Assembly (NCBI RefSeq): GCF_011516925.1
Contig: NZ_WOTG01000002.1
Span: 372,001 to 436,000, forward strand
DNA length: 64,000 nt
DNA from: Acetobacter fabarum
Lineage (GTDB): Bacteria; Pseudomonadota; Alphaproteobacteria; Acetobacterales; Acetobacteraceae
Direction of reading: 5' to 3'
The position numbers were made by a program, and so were the translations under genes. Positions 56,666 through 64,000 of the stretch are shown here, piece after piece. A model generated the notes under the pieces. It was not told the origin of the DNA. It was given only the letters and a program-made list of their open reading frames with translations, and did no database searches. Within the stretch, counting starts at the first letter, position 1. The number at the start of each line of letters is the position of its first letter.

Positions 56666-56682
56666 CGCGTTACGTGGGGCTC

Positions 56683-56729
56683 CATGCCCGGCGGATCAGT
56701 CAGCCTGATCTACCGGGCATGCGCTTTTT
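56683..56729 (+). terminator. Rho-independent terminator after hflX
   Basis: CATGCCCGG at 56683-56691 pairs with CCGGGCATG at 56713-56721, with an inner ATCAG/CTGAT extension, and is followed by CGCTTTTT. It ends the ntr-hfq-hflX unit and faces the convergent NUDIX gene. Confidence 0.88.
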
Positions 56730-56731
56730 AA

Positions 56732-57364
56732 TCAGTCAAACTCGGTTGGCAGGCTCAGATCAGCGTGGTGCGCAAACAGCCGGTCGATCTGATGGCGTGA
56801 GATACGCCCGGTTGAGAGGTCGTGCGGGATCTCGTTGCGCGCAAAAAACCGGACTTCGCTGGTTTCAATGCTGGTGGTGGGAGCCCCGCCGGTAAGTTCT
56901 CCCAGAAAAAACAGTTTGGTGATGGAAAAAGCCTCTGGCGGTTCATGCCCCTGTTTTGCCCGGTCCAGCACCATGGCAAGGCGGGTCATGCGCACCGTGT
57001 AGCCGGTTTCTTCCCATACTTCCTTGGCGGCGGATTCCGAGGCACTCAGGTTTACATCCGCCCAGCCGCCCGGCACGGTCCAGCGGTTCTGGTCCAGCAC
57101 TTCACGCACCATGAGCAGGCGGTTCTGGGCGTCAAACACCCCGGTACGCACTTCCAGCTTGGGGGTGGCGTAGCCGGTCTGCTGGGTAAACAGGTTTTCT
57201 ATCTGCTGGATGGGGGCACCACTGCCACGGGCCATAACCTTGGCAGCCAGCGTGCGCAGCATTTCATAGCGTTCGCGGTCAAACGGGTCTTTGGCAAAGG
57301 TCAGTCCGGTTTGGGCAATGGCCTGAACCTCTCTGGCCCAGATAAGCCATTCAGGCTCGGACAT
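56732..57364 (-). CDS. NUDIX hydrolase with N-terminal NUDIX_N domain
   Basis: A 210-residue hydrolase. Residues 1-60 are a helical NUDIX_N-type domain (MSEPEWLIWAREVQAIAQTG; DRERYEMLRTLAAKVM). The NUDIX box reads GGWADVNLSASESAAKEV followed by WEETGY: the usual first Glu is Leu and the Arg is Lys, variations seen in the bacterial group linked to CDP-choline or ADP-sugar hydrolysis. The catalytic WEE pair is intact. AGGAG precedes the ATG. It stands downstream of clpB on the same strand, behind the clpB terminator. Confidence 0.85.
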   Translation of the reverse strand: MSEPEWLIWAREVQAIAQTGLTFAKDPFDRERYEMLRTLAAKVMARGSGAPIQQIENLFTQQTGYATPKLEVRTGVFDAQNRLLMVREVLDQNRWTVPGGWADVNLSASESAAKEVWEETGYTVRMTRLAMVLDRAKQGHEPPEAFSITKLFFLGELTGGAPTTSIETSEVRFFARNEIPHDLSTGRISRHQIDRLFAHHADLSLPTEFD

Positions 57365-57387
57365 GGTTGTGCTCCTCTCTTCTTCAA

Positions 57388-57422
57388 CAAAAAACGGGAA
57401 GGCATGCGCCCTCCCGTTTTTT
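57388..57422 (-). terminator. Terminator between clpB and the NUDIX gene
   Basis: AACGGGA(A)GG and CC(CT)CCCGTT pair around GCATGCG, with A and T tracts on the two sides (57389-57394 and 57417-57422). On the minus strand it lies about 30 nt after the clpB stop and ends in a T run. Confidence 0.85.
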
Positions 57423-57452
57423 ATGTGCCGCTAACAGGCCGGGGTATCCGGG

Positions 57453-60068
57453 TTAGTAGGCAGGTTCAGGCTCTGTGGCGGCCTGACCGTTAATCAGCAG
57501 GCCATCCCCGTTGGCAGAAATATTGACGGTTTCGCCGTCATGGATCGTGCCTTCAAGTAGCTGCCCGGCCAGCGGGTTTTGCAGGTTGCGCTGGATAACC
57601 CTTTTAAGGGGGCGCGCACCATAAACCGGGTCGTACCCTTCATTCGCCAGCCAGGTTTCGGCCAGATTATCCAGATGCAGGCCAATCTTGCGGTCTTCGA
57701 GCAGTTTTTGCAGGCGGCTGATCTGAATATCCACAATTTTGGTCATATCCACCCGCTGGAGGCGCGAGAAGAGAATAACCTCATCCAGACGGTTCAGGAA
57801 CTCGGGGCGGAAGTGCTCACGCACCACCTTCATAACCTGTGCCTGCACCATGGCTGGGGTATCCCCATCCGGCTGGTTGGCCAGATATTCGGAGCCGAGG
57901 TTGCTGGTCAGGATGATCAGCGTATTGCGGAAGTCCACCGTGCGGCCCTGACCATCGGTCAGGCGGCCATCATCAAGCACTTGCAGCAGAATGTTGAATA
58001 CATCCTCATGCGCCTTTTCCACCTCATCAAACAGGATGACCTGATAAGGGCGGCGGCGCACGGCTTCGGTCAGCACGCCACCTTCTTCATACCCCACATA
58101 GCCCGGAGGTGCGCCGACCAGACGGGCCACGGCGTGCTTTTCCATGAACTCGCTCATGTCAATGCGCAGCAGGGCTTTGTCATCGTCAAACAGGAAGCGG
58201 GCGAGTGCTTTGGTCAGCTCCGTTTTGCCAACACCCGTCGGACCGAGGAACAGGAACGACCCGATCGGGCGGTTGGGGTCCTGCAAACCGGCGCGGGCAC
58301 GGCGTACGGCGTTGGCAACCGCACGCAGGGCGGGTTCCTGCCCTACAACGGATTTGCGCAACTCGTCTTCCATCCGCAGCAGTTTGGCGCGTTCGCCTTC
58401 CAGCATCCGGTCCACGGGCACACCCGTCCAGCGTGAGACAACCGAGGCAATGCCCTGATCCGTCACCGCTTCAGAGACAAGGTTCGCGCTTTTTGCTTCC
58501 TGTTCCTCCGTCTGCTGGGCGCTGGCAATCTGGCTTTGCAGGTTGGGGATAACGCCATACATCAGCTCGGAGGCGCGTTGCAGGTCGCCCTTGCGCTGAG
58601 CCACTTCCACATCGGAGCGGGCCTGATCAAGCTGTTCCTGCAATTTCTGCACCGCATGCACGCGGTCTTTTTCCGCATGCCATGTGGCGCTGAGCGTGTT
58701 GGATTTTTCTTCCAGATCAGCCAGTTCGGCCTCAACAGATTCCAGCCGGTCCTTGCTTGCGGTGTCGTCTTCCTTGCGCAGTGCTTCCCGCTCGATCTTG
58801 AGCTGGATAATGCGGCGGTCCAGTTCGTCCAGCTCTTCGGGTTTGCTGTCGATCTGCATACGCAGCCGGCTTGCGGCTTCGTCTATCAGGTCGATGGCCT
58901 TGTCGGGCAGAAAGCGGTCCGTGATGTAGCGGTTGGACAGGGTTGCCGCGGCGACCAGTGCGCCATCGGTAATGCGCACACCATGGTGCAGCTCGTATTT
59001 TTCCTTGATCCCGCGCAGGATGGAAATGGTATCAGCCACGGAAGGCTCGCCCACATAAACGGGCTGGAAGCGGCGTGCGAGCGCTGCGTCTTTTTCAATA
59101 TACTTACGGTATTCATCTAGCGTGGTGGCACCAATGCAGTGCAGCGTGCCGCGCGCCAGTTCAGGCTTGATCAGGTTGGAGGCATCCATGGCGCCATCGG
59201 TCCGGCCTGCGCCGACCAGCGTGTGCATTTCATCAATGAACAGGATGACCTGCCCTTCTGCGGACTCAATTTCCTTGAGCACGGCTTTCAGGCGTTCTTC
59301 AAACTCACCACGATATTTGGCACCGGCCACCAGCGCGCCCATGTCGAGGGAGAGGAGTTTTTTGTTTTTAAGCGCTTCGGGCACATCGCCATTAACAATG
59401 CGTTGGGCCAGACCTTCCACAATGGCGGTCTTACCCACCCCGGGTTCGCCAATCAGCACAGGGTTGTTCTTGCTGCGGCGGGCCAGAACCTGAATGGCGC
59501 GGCGGATTTCCTCATCCCGGCCAATAACCGGGTCCAGCTTGCCCTGCTGGGCAACTTCGGTCACGTCCCGCGCATATTTCTTTAGCGCGTCAAAATTGGC
59601 TTCAGCGTTTTCGCTGGTCACTGTGCGTCCCTTGCGGATGGTGGCTATGGCTTTTTCCAGCGCATCGGGGGTGGCGCCGTTGGTTTTGAGCGCCTCACCC
59701 GCCGCGCTGCTGGTTGCGGCAAGGGCTACCAGCAGGCGGTCCTGCGCGACAAAGCTGTCGCCTGCTTTCTGGGCGATCTGTTCGGCGGAATCCAGTGCGC
59801 GCACCAGGTCCGGAGTGGCCGCTGGCTGGCCAGCGCCCCCACCCTGTACCTTGGGCAGTTTGGCCAGTGCCTGCTCGTTGGCAGCACGGACCGCATCGGG
59901 GTTGCCACCGGCTGCACGGATCAGGGCCGATGCAGCGCCTTCCTCATCATCAAGCATGGCTTTGAGCAGGTGCTCGGGCGTAAGCTGCTGGTTAAAATCG
60001 CGCAGGGCAATGGTCTGTGCTGCCTGCAGAAAACCGCGCGAGCGTTCGGTAAATTTTGCAATATCCAT
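57453..60068 (-). CDS. clpB: ATP-dependent disaggregase ClpB
   Basis: An 871-residue Hsp100 protein. Order: N-domain ([20 protein letters not shown]), AAA1 with Walker [19 protein letters not shown] near 203-220, the M-domain coiled coil (about 405-525), AAA2 with Walker [20 protein letters not shown] near 608-626, and [19 protein letters not shown] near the end. Length and domains are complete. It resolubilises aggregates with DnaK. A GAGGG precedes the ATG. A likely sigma-32 promoter lies about 100-125 nt upstream. Confidence 0.97.
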   Translation of the reverse strand: MDIAKFTERSRGFLQAAQTIALRDFNQQLTPEHLLKAMLDDEEGAASALIRAAGGNPDAVRAANEQALAKLPKVQGGGAGQPAATPDLVRALDSAEQIAQKAGDSFVAQDRLLVALAATSSAAGEALKTNGATPDALEKAIATIRKGRTVTSENAEANFDALKKYARDVTEVAQQGKLDPVIGRDEEIRRAIQVLARRSKNNPVLIGEPGVGKTAIVEGLAQRIVNGDVPEALKNKKLLSLDMGALVAGAKYRGEFEERLKAVLKEIESAEGQVILFIDEMHTLVGAGRTDGAMDASNLIKPELARGTLHCIGATTLDEYRKYIEKDAALARRFQPVYVGEPSVADTISILRGIKEKYELHHGVRITDGALVAAATLSNRYITDRFLPDKAIDLIDEAASRLRMQIDSKPEELDELDRRIIQLKIEREALRKEDDTASKDRLESVEAELADLEEKSNTLSATWHAEKDRVHAVQKLQEQLDQARSDVEVAQRKGDLQRASELMYGVIPNLQSQIASAQQTEEQEAKSANLVSEAVTDQGIASVVSRWTGVPVDRMLEGERAKLLRMEDELRKSVVGQEPALRAVANAVRRARAGLQDPNRPIGSFLFLGPTGVGKTELTKALARFLFDDDKALLRIDMSEFMEKHAVARLVGAPPGYVGYEEGGVLTEAVRRRPYQVILFDEVEKAHEDVFNILLQVLDDGRLTDGQGRTVDFRNTLIILTSNLGSEYLANQPDGDTPAMVQAQVMKVVREHFRPEFLNRLDEVILFSRLQRVDMTKIVDIQISRLQKLLEDRKIGLHLDNLAETWLANEGYDPVYGARPLKRVIQRNLQNPLAGQLLEGTIHDGETVNISANGDGLLINGQAATEPEPAY

Positions 60069-60164
60069 AATATCCCTCTTGTCCCTTTATCGTAGGCGAC
60101 TGAAGGCCTTGCCCCATCCCGCTTTGCGGCAACGGAAGGCAGGGTCTGTCGTGTTGACACCTCT

Positions 60165-60194
60165 AAGATTGGAAGGCCCAACAGCACAATCAAG
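60165..60194 (-). promoter_or_regulatory. Candidate heat-shock (sigma-32) promoter of clpB
   Basis: On the minus strand, CTTGAT (complement of 60189-60194) is followed after 16 nt by CCAATCTT (complement of 60165-60172), close to the RpoH pattern CTTGA-N16/17-CYTATNT. It lies about 97 nt upstream of the clpB ATG. Confidence 0.4.
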
Positions 60195-60238
60195 GGGGAT
60201 GTGTGCATATGTCGCACACCCTATGGAATGGCCGATAT

Positions 60239-60276
60239 GAAAAAAGGCGGAGCCCCATGGGAGCCCCGCCTTTTTT
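60239..60276. terminator. Bidirectional terminator downstream of sodB
   Basis: GGCGG(A)GC and GC(C)CCGCC pair around CCCATGGGA and are flanked by AAAAAA and TTTTTT. It lies about 35 nt after the sodB stop on the minus strand and separates sodB from the clpB promoter. Confidence 0.88.
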
Positions 60277-60310
60277 ACACCAGACCGGCTTGGAGCCGGT
60301 GGTTTTGCAC

Positions 60311-60919
60311 TCAGGCCGCGTTCAGCTGGGCTTCGGCAAATTCATAGTTTGCCAGCTTGTCCAGGAAGTTGGTGATGTAGTCCGGGCGACGGTTGCGGAA
60401 GTCCAGGTAGTAGGAGTGTTCCCACACGTCGGCCGTCAGCAGTGCCGTGCCCTGACCTTCGGCCAGCGGGTTGGTGCCGTTGGGGGTTTTGGTAATGGCC
60501 AGCTTGCCGTCCTTGCCCAGCACCAGCCAAGCCCAGCCAGACCCGAACTGGGAGATGGCGGCCTTGCGGAATTCTTCCTTGAAGGTGTCGATGCTGCCAA
60601 AGTCTGCGGTAATTTTGGCCCCAAGCTTTTCGGGCATGGCACCGCCAGAGGTGGACAGGCTGTTCCAGAAGAACGAGTGGTTCCAATGCTGGCCAGCATT
60701 GTTGAACAGGCCGGTCAGGTCAGCCTTGCCGTGTGCGGCCAGAATAATGTCTTCCAAAGACTTGCCAGCAAGGTCGGGCTTGCCTTCGAGCAGCGTGTTC
60801 AGGGTGTTTACGTAAGCCAGATGGTGCTTGCCGTGGTGGAACTCAAGCGTTTCCTGGCACATGCCGCGTGCGGCAAGGGCATTGGGGGCGAAGGGGAGGG
60901 TTGGCAGTTCAAAAGCCAT
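60311..60919 (-). CDS. sodB: Superoxide dismutase (probable Fe type)
   Basis: A 202-residue superoxide dismutase. Metal ligands: His in EFHHGKHHLAYVNTLN (about 25-40), His in NNAGQHWNHSFFWNSLS (about 71-87), Asp and His in DVWEHSYYLDFRNRRPDY (about 162-179). The Gln in AGQHWNH and FGSGWAWLV favour the iron form; a cambialistic enzyme is possible. No signal peptide, so cytosolic. The ATG at 60919 has GGAG about 9 nt upstream; upstream open frame is not conserved. Confidence 0.94.
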   Translation of the reverse strand: MAFELPTLPFAPNALAARGMCQETLEFHHGKHHLAYVNTLNTLLEGKPDLAGKSLEDIILAAHGKADLTGLFNNAGQHWNHSFFWNSLSTSGGAMPEKLGAKITADFGSIDTFKEEFRKAAISQFGSGWAWLVLGKDGKLAITKTPNGTNPLAEGQGTALLTADVWEHSYYLDFRNRRPDYITNFLDKLANYEFAEAQLNAA

Positions 60920-61163
60920 GACATAACTCCGTCGTATCAAGCAGGGCGTGTCAAAAACGCGCCTGTCCAGAGCTATGGGCGTGCCATATGGCACAGAGCC
61001 AGCGGGTGGTGGCCCGATGTCTCTTTTCCCTTGCTCACGGAAACTTGCCCTGCTGGTGGGGGTGGGGTGGCGCGGCAGTCCGTAAGGAAAGCTATATGTG
61101 CATTACGCATGAAACAGCATGAATTTGCAACATGCCACCGGGTAAGAGAAGTAGGATACAGCC

Positions 61164-61934
61164 ATGAACACCCCTCCATCACACACCGATATGCAGGCAT
61201 TGGCGGGGCTTGCAGCGGGGGATGCGGACAGGCTGCTCTGTGCGCGTTTTCTGCCCGCATCTGCACAGCCGGGCGGGCTTGTGCTGCTGGCGTTCCATAA
61301 CGAGCTGATTCGCGTGCTGGCCCCGGCCCGCTCGGCTGCGGTAGCCGGGCCCATGGCCGGGCTGATCCGCCTGCAATGGTGGCGCGAGGTGCTGGAAAAG
61401 ACCCGCCCCCCCGAGCACATTCTGGCCCCTTTTCTGCTTGGGATGATGGCATGCGGGCAGGCCCGGCTGGCCACACTGCTCCGCCTTGTTCACTCTTGCG
61501 AGATGGAACTGACCGGCGCGCGTGATCAACCGGCATGGGAGGGCATGATGCGTGATGGCCCCGGAGCACTGCAGCGCGCAACAGGCGAACTGCTGGGGGT
61601 GGAAGACCCCGCCATCCTGCTCAGGCTGGAAGCCTGTGGTATGGCTTATGGGGCAGGGGCCATGCTGCGGCACTGGCCCGTGCTCCAGCAGTCAGGGCGG
61701 TTTGTATGGCCTGCCCGGCAGGAGGCGCTCAGGTTACAGGGGCAGGCATGGCTGGCGGCGCTGGACTGGCCCCATCTGCCCGCGCCTTTTCGCCTTGCGG
61801 CTCTGCCTGCCATACTCGCCAAGCGGGACCTTGCAGGGACCGCCCGGCAGGCCGGGCAGCCCCGTGGGCTGGGGGACCGCGCCGCACTCATGTGGCAGGG
61901 TGTTAAGGCCCTGCGTGCGTTTGAGCGCGACTGA
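61164..61934 (+). CDS. Squalene/phytoene synthase-family protein (NDUFAF6-like)
   Basis: A 256-residue member of the squalene/phytoene synthase fold. AFHNELIRVLAPARSA and IRLQWWREVLEKTRPPEH (about 67-84) match the alphaproteobacterial/mitochondrial NDUFAF6-like branch. The two Asp-rich DxxxD diphosphate motifs of true synthases are not evident, and the protein is short, so it may not be a prenyl synthase; NDUFAF6 in mitochondria assists complex I assembly. No hopanoid genes are next to it. The 244 nt upstream hold no gene. Confidence 0.8.
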   Translation: MNTPPSHTDMQALAGLAAGDADRLLCARFLPASAQPGGLVLLAFHNELIRVLAPARSAAVAGPMAGLIRLQWWREVLEKTRPPEHILAPFLLGMMACGQARLATLLRLVHSCEMELTGARDQPAWEGMMRDGPGALQRATGELLGVEDPAILLRLEACGMAYGAGAMLRHWPVLQQSGRFVWPARQEALRLQGQAWLAALDWPHLPAPFRLAALPAILAKRDLAGTARQAGQPRGLGDRAALMWQGVKALRAFERD

Positions 61935-61958
61935 ACGGCTTGGAGTGCCGTAAAACCC

Positions 61959-62834
61959 TTACGGGTCGTTGGCCACAATGTTTTCCAGTACCCCGATCAG
62001 GGCGGAATAGTCTGCATCTGCTGCGGCGCGGCGGGTCAGGGAGAGTTCCTGCGTGACTGCGGCCATGGTGGGTACCGGCACGGCCAGACGGGCACAGGCA
62101 TCAAGCAGCAGGCGCATGTCCTTCTGCATGAGCCGGGTGGGGAACTGGGGCGAAAAATCCCCTTCCTTGGCCATTTTGATCTTGCGTTTGTGGTGGGGGG
62201 AGATCACGGCCATGTTATCCAGCGCATCAAACAGCATGGTGCGGTCGAGCCCTGCGGCCAGACCATAGGCAATGCCTTCGGCCACGGCGGCCAGCCCGGC
62301 TCCCATAATCCCGTTAATAACCAGCTTGAGCCGTGCGCCACTGCCTGCCGGGCCTGCATGAATGGTCAGGCGGCCAATGGCGTCAAACACCGGTTTGGCG
62401 CGGGCCATGTCATCCTCACTGCCGCCAGCAAGCACCACCAGATTGGCGCTGTCCGCCTCGGGCGTGCTGCCAGAAACCGGACAGTCCACAACGCTGACTT
62501 TCAGCTTCTGGCCCGCATCCAGCAAGGTTTGTGCGGCTTCGGGGGAGACGGAGCTTGTGTTTAGTAACAGCCCGCCCTCTGGCATGCCGGCCAGCGCGCC
62601 CTGTGGGCCGTACATGCTGGCGCTCAAGGCCTCGTCATCCGGGACGCACACAAGAACAATATCAGCCGTTTTGGCAACATCTGCCGGGCTGGGCAGGAAG
62701 GCAGTGTTTTCGTCCCCCCCTTTGCCGGAGGGCGTGTAAGCCACGGCTGCAAACCCTGCTTTTTTCAGGTTTGCGGCCATGCGGCTGGCCATTGCGCCAA
62801 ACCCGATAAAACCGATTGTCTTTGCTGTGCTCAT
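61959..62834 (-). CDS. NAD-dependent beta-hydroxyacid dehydrogenase
   Basis: A 291-residue enzyme of the 3-hydroxyisobutyrate/tartronate-semialdehyde family. The Rossmann motif is IGFIGFGAMASRMAANLKKAG (about 7-27), the substrate motif is VVDCPVSGSTPEA near 113-125, and the catalytic lysine lies in GSGARLKLVINGIMG near 165-179 (the Lys of the G-x3-K-x2-N pattern). The substrate (tartronate semialdehyde, 3-hydroxyisobutyrate or another) cannot be fixed from context. The ATG at 62834 begins the Rossmann fold; a frame open to 62882 adds 16 residues. Confidence 0.87.
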   Translation of the reverse strand: MSTAKTIGFIGFGAMASRMAANLKKAGFAAVAYTPSGKGGDENTAFLPSPADVAKTADIVLVCVPDDEALSASMYGPQGALAGMPEGGLLLNTSSVSPEAAQTLLDAGQKLKVSVVDCPVSGSTPEADSANLVVLAGGSEDDMARAKPVFDAIGRLTIHAGPAGSGARLKLVINGIMGAGLAAVAEGIAYGLAAGLDRTMLFDALDNMAVISPHHKRKIKMAKEGDFSPQFPTRLMQKDMRLLLDACARLAVPVPTMAAVTQELSLTRRAAADADYSALIGVLENIVANDP

Positions 62835-62953
62835 GGTATCAGAGACTCCTGCATGTTCTTGCGTATTATGGACATAACGCACAAACTCCTTTCAAGGTTA
62901 AGGCGCATGGCCTGAATGCGCTGTCAGGCACCCCGGAAGAATAAAGGCTGATC

Positions 62954-63583
62954 ATGGCTCCACCTGTTGCCGGTCGCGCGCGGCGCAAAAACCTGTCGCC
63001 ACTGGCACGGCAGGTTCTGCTTTACGGCCTGTTCCTGCTCCCCGCCGTGTTTGATCTGGTGGAAGGGTGGCTGGGCTGGCTGGGGCCAAGGCCTTACCGC
63101 GAATGCCTGCATGACTTTGGGCGTTATGCGTTCCGCTTCCTGCTGGTTTCGCTCATGGTGACACCCTTGCGGCGGTTTACCAGAATTAACCTCATCCTCT
63201 ACCGCAGGCCGCTGGGGTTGCTGGCCTTTACCTATGCGGCCCTGCACGTCACACTCTACCTGACATGGGCGCGCGGGCTGAACCCGGCCCTGATCTGGAC
63301 GGATTTTACCACCCGCCCGTTCCTCAGCTTTGGTCTGCTGGCTTTTGTTATCCTGTGCGTGCTGGCGGTTACCTCCACGCGCAAGTCCATTATGCGGCTG
63401 GGCAAGCGGTGGGCACCGCTGCACAGAACGGTTTACGTGGCTATGGTGCTGGCCTGCGTGCACTACAGCATTGCCTTTAAGGTCTGGCACGTTGAGCCAT
63501 TTATTTACGCAGCCATAGCGGCGGCCGTGCTGGCAACGCGCCTGCTCCCCAAAGCACAAAAAAGCCGCCCGACCCCGGTTTAG
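62954..63583 (+). CDS. msrQ: Heme membrane subunit MsrQ (YedZ)
   Basis: A 209-residue inner-membrane b-type heme protein with about six helices. The heme histidines are in ALHVTLYLTW (about 95-104), PLHRTVYVAMVLACVHYS (about 155-172). It passes electrons to the periplasmic methionine sulfoxide reductase MsrP. No msrP gene is adjacent; the neighbours are an unrelated dehydrogenase and a SulP gene. The partner may lie elsewhere. A GC-rich hairpin near 63561-63596 may act as terminator. Confidence 0.87.
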   Translation: MAPPVAGRARRKNLSPLARQVLLYGLFLLPAVFDLVEGWLGWLGPRPYRECLHDFGRYAFRFLLVSLMVTPLRRFTRINLILYRRPLGLLAFTYAALHVTLYLTWARGLNPALIWTDFTTRPFLSFGLLAFVILCVLAVTSTRKSIMRLGKRWAPLHRTVYVAMVLACVHYSIAFKVWHVEPFIYAAIAAAVLATRLLPKAQKSRPTPV

Positions 63584-63636
63584 GGGCGGGGCAGCTTTGG
63601 GCCGTGCCGGGCTGTGTGGCGCTGGCTTTTGTGCGT

Positions 63637-64000
63637 TCAGGCCAGCAGGTTGGGGTGCCCCAGTGTTGCCAGCAGTTTTGCCGCGCGTGCATCGGCATGG
63701 AGAATGGTAACGGTTTTGCCGCGCCCTTCCAGCCGGGTGGCGGTTTTTTCCAGCGTGTCTGCCGCACTGATGTCCCATAGCTGGGCGTCGGCCAGATCAA
63801 TCACCACGTTTTTTGCGGGGGCCTGAAAATCCACGGCATCGGTCAGCACGCTGGTTGAAGCAAAAAAGAGCTGGCCGCGCACATGGTAGGTGCGGGTTGT
63901 GCCATCGGGCGTATCCTCCGCTCTGACCTGCACCAGCTTCATGACCTGAAACGAGAAGAACAGACCGTTCAGCAACACGCCGCAGCCAACACCAGCGGCC
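63637..64000 (-). CDS. SulP-family anion transporter, C-terminal STAS part (5' end outside window)
   Basis: The last 121 codons of a gene continuing past the right edge. The visible part begins with the end of a hydrophobic helix (VLLNGLFFSFQVMKLVQV) and then a STAS domain (RTYHVRGQLFFASTSVLTDA; VVIDLADAQLWDISAADTLE; ILHADARAAKLLATLG). This arrangement is characteristic of SulP/SLC26 sulfate, bicarbonate or dicarboxylate transporters. The substrate is unknown. The reading frame is open to the window end, so a start within the window is unlikely. Confidence 0.85.
   Translation of the reverse strand, partial: AAGVGCGVLLNGLFFSFQVMKLVQVRAEDTPDGTTRTYHVRGQLFFASTSVLTDAVDFQAPAKNVVIDLADAQLWDISAADTLEKTATRLEGRGKTVTILHADARAAKLLATLGHPNLLA

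Overview
The window reads as chromosomal core DNA of an alphaproteobacterium, most likely an acetic acid bacterium (Acetobacteraceae, Acetobacter or a close relative). The grounds are the alphaproteobacterial order dusB-ntrB-ntrC-ntrY-ntrX-hfq-hflX, a SAM-II riboswitch (a class typical of Alphaproteobacteria) before metZ, a fused ispDF gene, mitochondria-like complex I accessory homologues, and an OprB-type sugar porin. The genus is inferred from general resemblance, not from a search. By eye the DNA is GC-rich, apart from an AT-rich patch at about 25.7-27.1 kb. I found no complete insertion sequence, prophage, CRISPR array, rRNA operon or known defence system.

Layout. 0-8 kb: a partial OprB porin, moaB, a DJ-1/PfpI gene, apaG-folE, metZ with its SAM-II riboswitch, a Rieske oxygenase overlapping a GNAT-NUDIX fusion, and a DUF815 ATPase. 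8-16.6 kb: yajC, priA, a xerC-pip-aspartyl-protease-like operon, a PsiF-like secreted protein, a 9-copy hexamer repeat, arfB and amtB. 16.8-19 kb: groES-groEL under a CIRCE operator. 19-25.6 kb: a dienelactone hydrolase, a cold-shock protein, a DinG/XPD-type helicase, a methyltransferase, efp with an inositol monophosphatase, and tRNA-Ser. 25.7-34.7 kb (the most accessory part): an AT-rich orphan gene, a LysE exporter, a purine deaminase/permease pair opposite a LysR gene, secreted unknowns, a nitroreductase and a diguanylate cyclase. 34.9-40 kb: a complete sigma factor/FecR/TonB-receptor surface-signalling set, then mntP behind a yybP-ykoY (Mn2+) riboswitch. 40-46 kb: a COG0523 GTPase behind a Zur-like operator with a small coupled gene, gpt, two tRNAs around an NDUFS4-like gene, cysE, a UbiH-family hydroxylase and a PII gene. 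46-57 kb: ispDF and the dusB-ntr-hfq-hflX block. 57-64 kb: two stress genes (clpB, sodB), an NDUFAF6-like synthase relative, a beta-hydroxyacid dehydrogenase, msrQ and the STAS end of a SulP transporter.

Two themes connect the genes. The first is metal and cofactor homeostasis under direct RNA or DNA sensors: S-adenosylmethionine on metZ, Mn2+ on mntP, probable zinc control of the COG0523 gene, and iron surface signalling. The second is nitrogen control: amtB without a neighbouring glnK, a PII gene 29 kb away, and two complete Ntr two-component pairs. Both response regulators, NtrC and NtrX, lack the GAFTGA loop that contacts sigma-54, so the circuit is predicted to work without sigma-54. I consider this the strongest unusual signal. 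Other points worth following are the arrangement between the SAM-II aptamer and metZ, a single-chain tandem retropepsin-like protein, and the AT-rich orphan next to tRNA-Ser.
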